From the NCBI GenBank assembly GCA_964636675.1, contig CAZWUO010000008.1:1-49081 (forward strand): a stretch of 49,081 bases of DNA, in the 5' to 3' direction. Below the pieces are notes generated by a model that made no database searches, had not been told where the DNA came from, and saw only the letters and a list, made by a program, of their open reading frames with translations. This document shows, piece by piece, positions 17,729 to 26,422 of this stretch. The position numbers and the translations under genes were made by a program. This DNA is from JALUUH01 sp964636675 (GTDB lineage: Bacteria; Pseudomonadota; Gammaproteobacteria; S012-40). Numbering within the stretch: position 1 is the stretch's first letter; each line of letters starts with the position of its first letter.

Positions 17729-17946
17729 ATTCCGCAGTGGACTACTTCGAGAAGGTGTTAAATCCATGAACATATTAACTATTCGAATCAATCCAGATTT
17801 CACCTTATGGGTGAGTCGCTACGCCCTGTATAACACATTGTATTTTGCGTTTGGCTGCGTTGCGAATCGTCGCAATAGACCCGCTATTGCTTGGCCAGAC
17901 ACAAAATGTAACGCACTCTACAGGCCGTCCAACTGCGGATTCTAGG
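17724..17946. repeat. Inverted-repeat element A (MITE-like, 223 bp)
   Basis: Outer arms CCTAGATTCCGCAGTGGAC (17724-17742) and GTCCAACTGCGGATTCTAGG (17927-17946) are inverted repeats with one mismatch and one gap. Inside lies a second imperfect inverted repeat (about 17825-17855 with 17892-17924) closed by the perfect hairpin GCAATAG-ACCCG-CTATTGC (17872-17890). It encodes no protein of its own. The right arm is identical in reverse complement to the left arm of element B at 35491. The arm ends 2 bp before the ATG of the next gene. Confidence 0.75.
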
Positions 17947-17948
17947 AT

Positions 17949-18419
17949 ATGCGTATTCTACATTTATTATCTCAAACCCATCTCACAGGCCCGGAGGTAT
18001 ATGTTGCAGCGCTTTGCCGCAAACTGTCTGCCGAGGGACATGAGTGCTTTGTTGTATCTGATACCTTGACGGTCGACGTAGAAGCCAGCTATTTTGCGAT
18101 GAGTATCGATAATCGATCAGTGATCAACCGAATTCGTCATATTATACAGTTAGTTTTATTTTGCCGTCGCAAGCGAATTGATTTAATTCATGCTCATTCG
18201 CGGGCATCGAGTTGGATTGCAAATTTTGTGAGTAAAATAACGGGGATTGCTTATGTTTCGACAATTCATGGGCGGCAATCTCAGTATGCTGCAAAGCGCA
18301 AAACGAATATATACAGTCATCATATTATCGTCGTTTGCGAACATTTGCAGACGCATGTGCGCGAAGAATTAAACATCAAAGATGCGGAAGTAAGGATGAT
18401 TCGTAATGGCTTTGACTAA
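17949..18419 (+). CDS. Glycosyltransferase family 4, N-terminal half (split gene)
   Basis: A 156-residue product equal to the N-terminal Rossmann domain of a GT4 enzyme: MRILHLLSQTHLTGPEVYV, DLIHAHSRASSWIANFVSK, YVSTIHGR, and VRMIRNGFD just before the stop. In whole GT4 proteins the RNG(F/I)D motif runs on into the donor-binding domain, which here is in the next gene, one frame over and overlapping by 14 bp. The ATG sits at the edge of element A with no spaced ribosome site (TAGGAT touches it). Either a natural split with coupled translation or a frameshifted gene. Confidence 0.7.
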   Translation: MRILHLLSQTHLTGPEVYVAALCRKLSAEGHECFVVSDTLTVDVEASYFAMSIDNRSVINRIRHIIQLVLFCRRKRIDLIHAHSRASSWIANFVSKITGIAYVSTIHGRQSQYAAKRKTNIYSHHIIVVCEHLQTHVREELNIKDAEVRMIRNGFD

Positions 18420-19680
18420 AGTCGCATGGATAGGCCGTTTTACCGGGCCCAAAGGCGATATTGCTTTTGAGTTGCTAAAGCAGGTTATTCCGCAATTTCC
18501 GAAGATTAAATTCACTATCGTGGGTGGGCCAGTGACTTCTCGGTTTACTTCAATTAAACCTGATAACGTCGTTATGCCAGGATTTGTAGACGATGTGAAT
18601 CAGATATTCGCACACAATGATTTAATTATTGGTTCTGGGCGCGTGCCCGTAGAGGCTATGCGGTATGGGAAACCTGTCATCGCCGTTGGCGAAAGTTGTT
18701 ACATTGGTCCGATAAATAAAGCGACAATAGAGCTGGCAAAAGCAAGTAATTTTGGGGATTGTGATCATCTTAAGCCATGGCGCGCAGAACAATTAGTGAA
18801 TGACTTAGCCGGCCTCATCTCAGGTGATGTAGAATTACCGCTTAATGAGTACGCCGACTATGTTGCCGACTACCAGATTGAGAATGTCTATTCACAAGTC
18901 GTCGATTTTTATCGCGAAGCCAAAATACATGCTTATCTAAAGCAATTTAAGGAGCTTCCGGTGTTGACTTATCATCGTGTCTTAATGCAGCATCCTGTTG
19001 CTTCAAAATTCAATGTTTATGTCACTGTTGCCGAATTAGAATCGCAGCTCAAGAGTTTAGTTAAGCGCGGTTTTGAGTTCATCACGTTTAAAGATATCGT
19101 TAATGGTAGGTATGCAAAAAAACCCATTATATTAACCTTTGATGATGGTTATGAAGATAATTTTCAATATTTGTTGCCTTTATTAGTAAAGTATAAAGCT
19201 AAAGCGGTTATTTTTGCGCTCGGTGATCGAAATATTTACAATAATTGTTGGGATATGACACTTGGCGAACCTGAAGCAAAACTGATGAACGATGAGCAGC
19301 TTATTGCTTTGCAGAAAAGCGGTGTGGTAGAAATTGGCTCCCATGGTTTAACACATCGACATCTGCCAGAATTGAATCTGCAAGTCGTTAACAACGAAAT
19401 AATGCAATCAAAAAAAATACTCGAAACCCTGCTTGAAGAAGAAGTCGTTGCATTTGCATATCCTTATGGTGACTTTGCCAGTCGCGAAGCAAATCTGGTT
19501 AAAGCAGCAGGTTATTCTTTTGGTGTGGGCACGGTAAATGGCCCTTTAAGTATTGCTCAAGACTTAATGCGAATACGTCGAATTTCAATGTTTCCTAAAA
19601 CCAAGCCTGCGCAATTTTGGCGCAAGACTTCAGGTTATTATTTAAGATATTGTAAATTGAAGGGCAGAGATTTTGGATAA
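18406..19680 (+). CDS. GT4 C-terminal half fused to a polysaccharide deacetylase
   Basis: A 424-residue product. Residues 1-170 are the nucleotide-sugar-binding half of a GT4 glycosyltransferase (KVAWIGRFTGPKGD, FTIVGG, PVEAMRYGKPVIAVGE). Residues 180-400 are a NodB-type carbohydrate esterase with TFDDGY (D246, D247), H313-x3-H317 in SHGLTHRHL, and AYPYGDF, so metal-dependent deacetylation of a sugar polymer is likely. AAGGA is 9 nt before the ATG, inside the end of the previous gene. The linker usually found between RNGFD and the second GT domain (20-30 residues) is nearly absent. Role: probably surface polysaccharide or lipid-linked glycan synthesis (inference). Confidence 0.8.
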   Translation: MALTKVAWIGRFTGPKGDIAFELLKQVIPQFPKIKFTIVGGPVTSRFTSIKPDNVVMPGFVDDVNQIFAHNDLIIGSGRVPVEAMRYGKPVIAVGESCYIGPINKATIELAKASNFGDCDHLKPWRAEQLVNDLAGLISGDVELPLNEYADYVADYQIENVYSQVVDFYREAKIHAYLKQFKELPVLTYHRVLMQHPVASKFNVYVTVAELESQLKSLVKRGFEFITFKDIVNGRYAKKPIILTFDDGYEDNFQYLLPLLVKYKAKAVIFALGDRNIYNNCWDMTLGEPEAKLMNDEQLIALQKSGVVEIGSHGLTHRHLPELNLQVVNNEIMQSKKILETLLEEEVVAFAYPYGDFASREANLVKAAGYSFGVGTVNGPLSIAQDLMRIRRISMFPKTKPAQFWRKTSGYYLRYCKLKGRDFG

Positions 19681-19772
19681 ACATTCTACGTTTTCTGTAG
19701 AAATGAAACAAAAAAATACTCTTAACGAATTAAGCAAATAGAATCTGAACCTCGTTTTAATTATCATGTTTT

Positions 19773-19819
19773 AAATGTGATAATTATTGACAAGAATTAT
19801 ATGAAAAATAATCACATTT
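19773..19819. repeat. Inverted repeat in the cold-shock upstream region
   Basis: AAATGTGATAAT (19773-19784) and ATAATCACATTT (19808-19819) pair over 11 of 12 bases. A competing pair, ATTATCA and TGATAAT, overlaps it. It lies 70 bp before the promoter of the cold-shock gene and could be an operator or the 3' end of the deacetylase transcript. Confidence 0.4.
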
Positions 19820-19886
19820 AGTGTATATGAAATTTGTTTTGTGGTTTTATATTGTTTGATGTTCGGGTTATCAAGAAGAATACCCG

Positions 19887-19914
19887 TTGACAATGTAGTG
19901 TAGCTATATATAAT
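19887..19914 (+). promoter_or_regulatory. Sigma-70 promoter of the cold-shock gene
   Basis: Perfect consensus hexamers TTGACA and TATAAT, 16 bp apart. Transcription would start near 19921, giving a leader of about 37 nt, much shorter than the leader of E. coli cspA. Confidence 0.75.
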
Positions 19915-19957
19915 TCGTCTGGCTTTAATGACTCATTGAATTTTATAGGATACGAAT

Positions 19958-20164
19958 ATGTCTACTATTACCGGTACTGTTAAATGGTTTAACGAATCTA
20001 AAGGTTTTGGCTTTATCGAGCAAGAATCTGGCCCCGATGTATTTGCTCACCATACCGCTATATCTGGCACAGGTTTTAAAACGCTTGCAGAGGGCCAGAA
20101 GGTTGAGTTTACGGTTACTCAGGGTCCTAAAGGTCCACAGGCTGAGAATATAGTAGCGCTTTAA
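19958..20164 (+). CDS. Cold-shock domain protein (CspA family)
   Basis: A 68-residue single cold-shock domain with both RNA-binding motifs: KGFGFIEQ (RNP1) and DVFAHHTAI (RNP2, with His in place of the usual V-F-V-H). It begins MSTITGTVKWFNESKGFGF and has full family length. AGGA is 8 nt upstream. Such proteins bind single-stranded RNA and act as RNA chaperones. Whether it is cold-induced cannot be told. It has a consensus promoter and its own terminator, followed by the DbpA helicase gene, another RNA-structure protein. Confidence 0.95.
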   Translation: MSTITGTVKWFNESKGFGFIEQESGPDVFAHHTAISGTGFKTLAEGQKVEFTVTQGPKGPQAENIVAL

Positions 20165-20228
20165 TTGTCAGGATTGTTATTAGCTTGCATAGCAAGCTAG
20201 CTTTACTCCGCAAAGGGAGTGAAGGTTA

Positions 20229-20263
20229 TAAGGGCGGGGTCTCGTTGAGGCGTCGCCTTTTTT
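20229..20263 (+). terminator. Rho-independent terminator after the cold-shock gene
   Basis: AAGGGCG pairs with CGCCTT (one bulged G) and is followed by six T. Two further stem-loops lie between it and the stop codon: TAGCTTGC-ATA-GCAAGCTA (20181-20199) and ACTCC-GCAAAG-GGAGT (20205-20220), so the 3' untranslated part is strongly structured. Confidence 0.6.
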
Positions 20264-20292
20264 GTTGTGTGGAATGATACAACTTAACCAGG

Positions 20293-21684
20293 ATGGCAAT
20301 CTTGAACCAAGCTACTTTTTCATCTCTTAAGTTACATTCAGATCTGCTAAATAATTTATCTACCCTCGGTTATCAAACCATGACGCCGATTCAAGCGCAG
20401 AGTTTGCCCTATATTTTGCAGGGTAAAGATGTTATTGGGCAAGGGAAAACGGGGTCAGGGAAAACCGCTGCATTTGCGCTTGGAGTGTTGCAAAGGCTTA
20501 AAGTGAAACGCTTTCGAGTGCAGTCTTTGATTCTATGTCCTACCCGAGAGTTGGCTGATCAAGTTGCGAAGGAAGTGCGTAAGCTAGCGCGTTCCATCCA
20601 TAATATCAAGGTTCTTACGCTTTGCGGCGGTATGCCTTTGGGGCCGCAAAAGGGCTCATTGGAGCACGGGGCGCATATTATTGTGGGTACTCCGGGGCGC
20701 GTGGAAAAGCATTTGCGACAGGCATCACTTCAGTTAATGGAAGTCGAAACTTTTGTGCTTGATGAGGCAGATCGTATGCTTGATATGGGTTTCCAGCCTG
20801 CGTTGGATAGTATTTTAAAGTATCTCCCTGCACAGCGGCAGACTCTGCTTTTTAGCGCGACTTATTCGGCGCAAATTAAGCAAGTTGCGCGACGTATTAT
20901 GCACGACCCAGTGTTGGTGCAAGCGGCTACGCGCCATGACGCGACAACTATTCAACAGCATTTATACAAGCTTGATAGTGATTCACAGCGTGTTATGGTG
21001 GTATGTTCCCTACTACTGCACCACCAGCCTGAGTCCGCTTTGGTTTTTTGCAATACCAAAAGGGACACCCAAGATGTTGCCGATGCGTTATGTCGTAAGG
21101 GTTTTAGTGCACTGGCATTACACGGCGATTTGGAGCAAAGAGATCGCGACCAGACGCTAGTGCGGTTTGTGCATAAAAGTGTATCAGTTCTGGTTGCTAC
21201 CGATGTTGCGGCACGTGGTCTGGATATTGATGCATTGGATGCGGTGATTAATTACCAGCTGGCACACGACCCAGAAGTACATGTGCATCGAATGGGTCGT
21301 ACTGGGCGCGCCGGCAGCAAAGGGATTGCTTGTACCTTGTTTACCGAAAAAGAGCGGCATAAAGTGGTGCAATTAGAAGTTTATCTCGAGCAAAGTTTTG
21401 CCGACGAACCATTGCCTCCGACTCGCTTATTAGACGCGTCAAATTATCAACCGCCCATGGCAACCTTACTCATTGATGGTGGCAAAAAACAGAAAGTGAG
21501 ACCGGGAGATATTCTGGGGGCACTGACCGGAGAAAAAGGCATTAACGGCAAGCAAGTTGGAAAAATTAATATTTTTGACCAGCGCGCTTATGTCGCCGTT
21601 AGCCAGAGTATTGTTGAAACTGCATTAAAAAAACTGGCTGAAGGCACCTTAAAAGGACGATCATTTCGAGTCAGACGAATCTAG
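20293..21684 (+). CDS. dbpA: ATP-dependent RNA helicase DbpA
   Basis: A 463-residue DEAD-box protein. In order: Q motif TPIQAQSLP, GKTGSGKT, PTRELADQV, TPGR, DEAD (in DEADRMLDMGF), SAT, DVAARGLDI and HRMGRTGRAG, then the C-terminal RNA-binding domain of DbpA (MATLLIDGGKKQKVRPGDIL ... GRSFRVRRI), which in E. coli recognises hairpin 92 of 23S rRNA during 50S assembly. The ATG at 20293 has no spaced ribosome site. A TTG at 20302, nine bases on, has AGGA 8 nt before it and may be the true start. It overlaps the convergent asparaginase gene by 4 bp. Confidence 0.95.
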   Translation: MAILNQATFSSLKLHSDLLNNLSTLGYQTMTPIQAQSLPYILQGKDVIGQGKTGSGKTAAFALGVLQRLKVKRFRVQSLILCPTRELADQVAKEVRKLARSIHNIKVLTLCGGMPLGPQKGSLEHGAHIIVGTPGRVEKHLRQASLQLMEVETFVLDEADRMLDMGFQPALDSILKYLPAQRQTLLFSATYSAQIKQVARRIMHDPVLVQAATRHDATTIQQHLYKLDSDSQRVMVVCSLLLHHQPESALVFCNTKRDTQDVADALCRKGFSALALHGDLEQRDRDQTLVRFVHKSVSVLVATDVAARGLDIDALDAVINYQLAHDPEVHVHRMGRTGRAGSKGIACTLFTEKERHKVVQLEVYLEQSFADEPLPPTRLLDASNYQPPMATLLIDGGKKQKVRPGDILGALTGEKGINGKQVGKINIFDQRAYVAVSQSIVETALKKLAEGTLKGRSFRVRRI

Positions 21685-22688
21685 GGTAACCACGAGATGG
21701 CGGGGCGAATTTGTCCGATGTCTAGGCCTCTTGAGTTTACCAGTCTTGGAGAGATATGCGCTTGAAGTTTATGTTTCTCTGTATCCGATAGAGCACCTAG
21801 ATGATCGAGAATCGCTAATAATGCGACAGGCGCGGCACGGTTACCACCATCCGCTATTTTCAGCGCTATTCCCCAACCTTGTTGCGGTAGGGACGCTGTG
21901 AAAACTCCTTCTGCGCCGTTTTTTGCGAGTACCTTACCATTGGTCACTTCGATTAACTCACTGACGAGACTGCCATGCCCGGCAACATAGCGTGGCTCAC
22001 TCCGCATTGCTTCTTGAAGCTGGTAAATGGCTGTTGTGCGCAAATTCGATAAATCGACTGGTTTAGCAAACCGTGCAGCAGCGAGTCCAAGCTGGCGTAG
22101 CGGCATGGTTGGAGCGGGTAATCCACAGCCATCAATACCGATAGAAAGTTGCTTAAGATCAATATCCGCCAGGTTAGAGAGTATTTCCAAGGATAATTGC
22201 TGTACTGGGTGATCGAGCAGATGGTAATTATCCAGGGGCATTTTTAACTGTATCGCAGTGGTTAATAATGCAGTGTGTTTGCCGGAGCAATTGTGATGAA
22301 TGCGACAACGTTGTTGCCCAGTCGCCACAAGCTCGTGAGCACTTTGGGTATGTTCCGGTAGTGTGGCGCCACAGGCTAAATTCTCCTCCGTGAGTCCGAT
22401 ACGCTGAAGCCATGATGCGACAATGTTTTGATGCATTTTTTCACCTTGGTGAGACGCGCAGGCAAGCGCTAATTCTGCATTGCTTAGCGCATAGTGCTCG
22501 CTCGCACCACTTTCAAATAGATGAATGGCCAACAAGGGTTTAAGTGCCGAGCGGGGGAATATCAATTTATGGATGTTTCCCCAGCTTGCTAACACCTCGC
22601 CTTTATTATTGCACACGATTGCAGAACCAACATGGCGACTCTCCACGGTCCCATTGCGGGTTATTTCGACCAATAGTTCATCGGACAT
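21681..22688 (-). CDS. Asparaginase, AnsA/thermolabile (Rhizobium type II) family
   Basis: 335 residues from the ATG at 22688, chosen because AGGGA lies about 10 nt upstream and family proteins begin close to LLVEITRNGTVESRHVG. A longer frame to 22772 lacks a ribosome site. Family marks: FPRSALKPLLAIHLFESG, LALACASHQGE, HNCSGKH, GIDGCGLPAPTMPL and GNRAAPVALLAIL. The family hydrolyses L-asparagine to aspartate and ammonia and is unrelated to E. coli AnsB. Whether this member is an asparaginase or acts on another amide is not certain. Confidence 0.85.
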   Translation of the reverse strand: MSDELLVEITRNGTVESRHVGSAIVCNNKGEVLASWGNIHKLIFPRSALKPLLAIHLFESGASEHYALSNAELALACASHQGEKMHQNIVASWLQRIGLTEENLACGATLPEHTQSAHELVATGQQRCRIHHNCSGKHTALLTTAIQLKMPLDNYHLLDHPVQQLSLEILSNLADIDLKQLSIGIDGCGLPAPTMPLRQLGLAAARFAKPVDLSNLRTTAIYQLQEAMRSEPRYVAGHGSLVSELIEVTNGKVLAKNGAEGVFTASLPQQGWGIALKIADGGNRAAPVALLAILDHLGALSDTEKHKLQAHISPRLVNSRGLDIGQIRPAISWLP

Positions 22689-22947
22689 GTCGTTGAGTAT
22701 CCCTTCGGGTGTATACGAGTGGTGAATGTTGTCAACTTTACGATGGCTAATGGACTGCGTCAAATAAGGCATTTGTCATTTACTTGACGGCTTATCGCTT
22801 AACCCCGGTTTCGGTAGATCATTATTACTCATTTGATTACAATGGAGATATCCCTGGCGGGGGGAAAGAGGTCATTCATGGAGCAATAAAATTGATGACT
22901 GAGCAGCAACACAAAATTTTTTCGGTGCTTGAGTTGATGATGAGTTA

Positions 22948-24153
22948 ATGGAAACGTCTACCTTTTTCCTTAATTTGTTAATCATTCTTTTGGTGGCGAG
23001 AATTTTTGCTGAGTTTGCGGCAAAGATGAAAACGCCGTCGGTGATTGGTGAGCTGTGCGCAGGAATCGTATTAGGGCCGAGTTTATTTGGGTGGCTTGAG
23101 CCGGGCGAAATAATTAAACTACTGGCTGAAATCGGCATTATATTATTGCTGTTTGAAGTGGGCCTGCAAACCGATATAAAACGCCTAGCACGTACTGGTG
23201 GTAAGTCTATTATAGTTGCAATGGCGGGTTTTATTCTGCCGCTGATACTGGGCTTTGGGGTCAGTTATTGGGCATTTGATTTATCGATTTTGGTCTCTTT
23301 ATTCATTGGCGGCGCATTAACGGCGACGAGTATAGGGATTACCGTACGTGTGCTGTCTGATCTCGGGAGACAGCAATCTCGTGAGGGACAAATTGTATTA
23401 GGCGCTGCCGTCATAGACGATGTGCTGGGGGTGATTTTACTCGCTTTGCTTTACGAGTTTTCCTTGGGCGGGGGCATTAGTGTCGCTAACGTTGGAAAAG
23501 TATTTCTTTTTGTAGGCGCTTTTTTCATTATCGCTCCGATTGCTGCAAAACTAATGTCTCTGGTCATCAAGCGTTTTGATCAGGTGAGTGAAGTGCCTGG
23601 TTTGATCCCGACGACGGTTATCTCGTTGGTCTTGTTTTTTGCTTGGTTAGCCCATGCCTTAGGCGCGCCTGAGTTATTGGGTGGTTTTGCCGCCGGTCTC
23701 GCATTGTCCCGACGATTTTTCTTGCCTTTGGGCACATCATTGCGTGCCGATCCTGATTTTGCCAAACGCATCGAAACACAAATGCAACCGATTATCCAAT
23801 TATTCACCCCGATATTTTTTGTGTTCGTTGGATTATCGTTAAATTTTCGTGAAATAGATTGGTCTTCATCCTTTATTTGGCAATTTTCAATTTCGCTACT
23901 GGTTATCTCAGTCGTCGGAAAAATGCTTGGGGGCTTACTGATTAAGGAGCCTTGGGCGACGCGCTGGGTGATCGGGATATCCATGGTACCGAGAGGGGAG
24001 GTGGGGTTAATTTTTGCCGAGTTGGGGCGTGTTAGTGGAATATTTAATAACGAAATTTATGCGGCTATGGTTATTGTTATTGCGTTGACAACACTCATGT
24101 CGCCGTTAGCCATGAAATGGTTTTATGCGCGTTTTCGGTTGCCGGTAGATTAA
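22948..24153 (+). CDS. Cation/proton antiporter, CPA2 family, no regulatory domain
   Basis: A 401-residue inner-membrane protein made almost only of the Na+/H+ exchanger domain, about 12-13 membrane segments. Marks: VIGELCAGIVLGPSLFG, LLLFEVGLQTD, TATSIGITVRVLSDLG and GAAVIDDVLGVILLAL, the last with the paired acidic residues of the ion site. It lacks the RCK domain that its convergent neighbour has; the two stops overlap by 4 bp. The ion (Na+ or K+) cannot be read from sequence. Confidence 0.88.
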   Translation: METSTFFLNLLIILLVARIFAEFAAKMKTPSVIGELCAGIVLGPSLFGWLEPGEIIKLLAEIGIILLLFEVGLQTDIKRLARTGGKSIIVAMAGFILPLILGFGVSYWAFDLSILVSLFIGGALTATSIGITVRVLSDLGRQQSREGQIVLGAAVIDDVLGVILLALLYEFSLGGGISVANVGKVFLFVGAFFIIAPIAAKLMSLVIKRFDQVSEVPGLIPTTVISLVLFFAWLAHALGAPELLGGFAAGLALSRRFFLPLGTSLRADPDFAKRIETQMQPIIQLFTPIFFVFVGLSLNFREIDWSSSFIWQFSISLLVISVVGKMLGGLLIKEPWATRWVIGISMVPRGEVGLIFAELGRVSGIFNNEIYAAMVIVIALTTLMSPLAMKWFYARFRLPVD

Positions 24154-26129
24154 TTGTGTTTGGTCAGTAAAAATATTTCGGTTTTTTCGATATTCGCGGG
24201 TGTACCAAATAATATTAAGGTGTCACCGGGGCCTACCAACGTGTCTGCACTCGGGTTGTTAATGCGCGCATCTTGTTGTTGTATGGCGGTGATTTTTACA
24301 AGGTAATCGTCTAGCCCTAAGTCAGAAATTTTACATTGTTTGTTTTCATCGTTCGGGGGTAATTCAATGGCGCGCAATTGTTCTGTGGCGAGAGGTTCCC
24401 AGATATTAACTTCTTCGCCAGGAAAAACGCGGCGTAGCAGTTCGTAACGTCCTTTTCTAATTTTATAAATTTTTTGAAAGACCTGGCTAACCGGAACTTT
24501 TAACATGACTAACAGATGGGAAGATAGCATAAGGCTGGCTTCCATGGTTTCTGGAATAATTTCATTGGCCCCGGCTTGTTGCAGTTTGCTGAGGTGAGTA
24601 TCGTCGGCGGTACGTACCAAGATAGGAATTTCTTTATTAATATTACGGACGTTGTGGATAATTTTCAGTGAGGTGTCCACTTCGTTAAGACATATCACCA
24701 ATGCCGAGGCGCGGGATAAACCTGCTGCATTGAGTAAATCGATATTTGCCGAATCACCGTAAGTTACCGGGTCTTTTGCTTGGATAGCATTTTGTACTAA
24801 CACCGGATCAAGATCCATCGCAAAAAAGTTAAATTTTTCATCCTGCAATATATTCGCAACATTTTGACCGACGCGTCCATAACCACAAATGATGACGTGT
24901 TTATCGAGTTTGTCGGTGGTTTGGCTGATTTGTGCTTTAATACTTTGCGGACTCATTGCCGTGGCTTTGGGTAAAATCAACGCCACGAGTTTGCCGTTGA
25001 ATTTGATGATTAACGGTGCGATTGCCATGCTGATCAATAATGTGGCAAGTACAATTTGTCCTGAATTACCCGGTAGTAAGTTCGCGGCGAGCGCCAAAGC
25101 CAAAATAGCAAAACCAAATTCCCCACCATGCGCTAAGACCATTCCCGTGCGCAAAGAAACCGCGGAATCCCAGCCGGCAAACCGACACAATCCGGTGATT
25201 AACAACAACTTAAAGAGCACAATGCCAACCACCAATAAGGCGACCCATGGCCAGATATCGGGTAATAAACCGATGTTTAACAGCATTCCAATGGTGACAA
25301 AAAACAAGCCAAGCAAAACATCTCGGAAAGGGCGTATTTCAGCCTCTAATTGATGTCTGAATTCAGTTTCACCCAGCATCATGCCCGCGATAAAAGCCCC
25401 TAAGGCAAGCGATAGCCCTAATTGATGGGTGATCCAGGCTGCGCCTAAGGTGACCGTTAGCGCGGTGAGCGTAAATAATTCAGTGGATCGATAGCGTGCA
25501 ACAGCCCGAAACAGGGGTCTTAATACCCAGCGACCTAAGCTAAAAATGACCACGAGCGCGATAAGTACTTGCCCCAGTGCAGGAAGCACCGAAATGAGGG
25601 GTGTATCGCCGCTGGGGTTGGAAAGGCTAGCAACTAAGATTAAGAATGGGATCACCATGATATCTTGGAATAACAAAATTCCGACGGCATTGCGTCCGTG
25701 GCGTGAATGCAATTCAACCTGATCGGTGAGCTGTTTGATCACGAGGGCGGTCGATGACATGGTGACGACGCCACCTAATACCAGTGAAACTTCAATCGAA
25801 AACCCGAGATACATCGCCAACGCAGTTGTCGCCAGTGTACTGAATAAAACCTGAAACCCTCCGAGGCCGAGCACAGCCCCGCGCATTCGAATGAGCAACG
25901 GCAGTGAAAACTCAAGCCCGATGGTAAAGAGTAAAAAGACCACGCCGTATTCAGCAAATTCTCGGGTATGCTCTACATCGGTAATTAGCGCGAAGCCATA
26001 AGGGCCTACCAGCAGGCCTAGGGTAAGGTAGCCAAGGATTGGCGGAAGTTTAATTCGGAGGAACAAAACAACAACAGCGACGGCTGAGGCGAACAAAATC
26101 AGAATTTCGTTTAGAAAACTATTATCCAT
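24150..26129 (-). CDS. Kef-type K+/H+ antiporter with RCK domains
   Basis: A 659-residue protein. Residues 1-385 are a CPA2 exchanger domain (LGYLTLGLLVGPYGFA, LLFTIGLEFSLPLL, SSTALVIKQLTDQ, GILLFQDIMVIPFLILV). Residues 405-560 are TrkA_N with the nucleotide-binding loop IICGYGRVGQNVA. Residues 575-655 are TrkA_C. This is the KefB/KefC or YbaL layout, suggesting NAD(H)-gated K+ efflux. Odd: no Shine-Dalgarno stands before the ATG; the minus strand there reads CCTCCTTTTTT. Confidence 0.92.
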   Translation of the reverse strand: MDNSFLNEILILFASAVAVVVLFLRIKLPPILGYLTLGLLVGPYGFALITDVEHTREFAEYGVVFLLFTIGLEFSLPLLIRMRGAVLGLGGFQVLFSTLATTALAMYLGFSIEVSLVLGGVVTMSSTALVIKQLTDQVELHSRHGRNAVGILLFQDIMVIPFLILVASLSNPSGDTPLISVLPALGQVLIALVVIFSLGRWVLRPLFRAVARYRSTELFTLTALTVTLGAAWITHQLGLSLALGAFIAGMMLGETEFRHQLEAEIRPFRDVLLGLFFVTIGMLLNIGLLPDIWPWVALLVVGIVLFKLLLITGLCRFAGWDSAVSLRTGMVLAHGGEFGFAILALALAANLLPGNSGQIVLATLLISMAIAPLIIKFNGKLVALILPKATAMSPQSIKAQISQTTDKLDKHVIICGYGRVGQNVANILQDEKFNFFAMDLDPVLVQNAIQAKDPVTYGDSANIDLLNAAGLSRASALVICLNEVDTSLKIIHNVRNINKEIPILVRTADDTHLSKLQQAGANEIIPETMEASLMLSSHLLVMLKVPVSQVFQKIYKIRKGRYELLRRVFPGEEVNIWEPLATEQLRAIELPPNDENKQCKISDLGLDDYLVKITAIQQQDARINNPSADTLVGPGDTLILFGTPANIEKTEIFLLTKHN

Positions 26130-26422
26130 AAAAAAGGAGGTATTCTCAATTAATAAAGCATAGTCGCGTACCTCGACGAGTGGGCAATGAACGCGTCAAA
26201 TATTGCCAGTGGCTTGTTCTGCTTAGTGAGCGAATAAGCGTGACTGATTTAGGACATTAATCATATTACAGGAATAGGTTATTGTTGTATAAGATAGTTT
26301 GACGATGGCTTGGGTGTGTTGTCGCAGATACACTGGTTATTCTATATCCTGCTAAAGCGTTTTTAGTGATACCCTAAAAAACGAGTACAATTACTTAGGT
26401 TTAATTCAAAGATGGAGTTTCG

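Noticed and set aside
17845..18069. A 74-codon rightward frame across element A and the glycosyltransferase start
   Set aside because: It covers hairpin sequence and then reads the real gene out of frame; no family match and no ribosome site.
24889..25353. A 154-codon frame opposite the Kef antiporter
   Set aside because: Shadow of the membrane-protein coding strand; no own ribosome site or family signature.
26130..26160. GGAGG on the plus strand before asnS as a ribosome site for a small gene
   Set aside because: No start codon follows at a usable distance.
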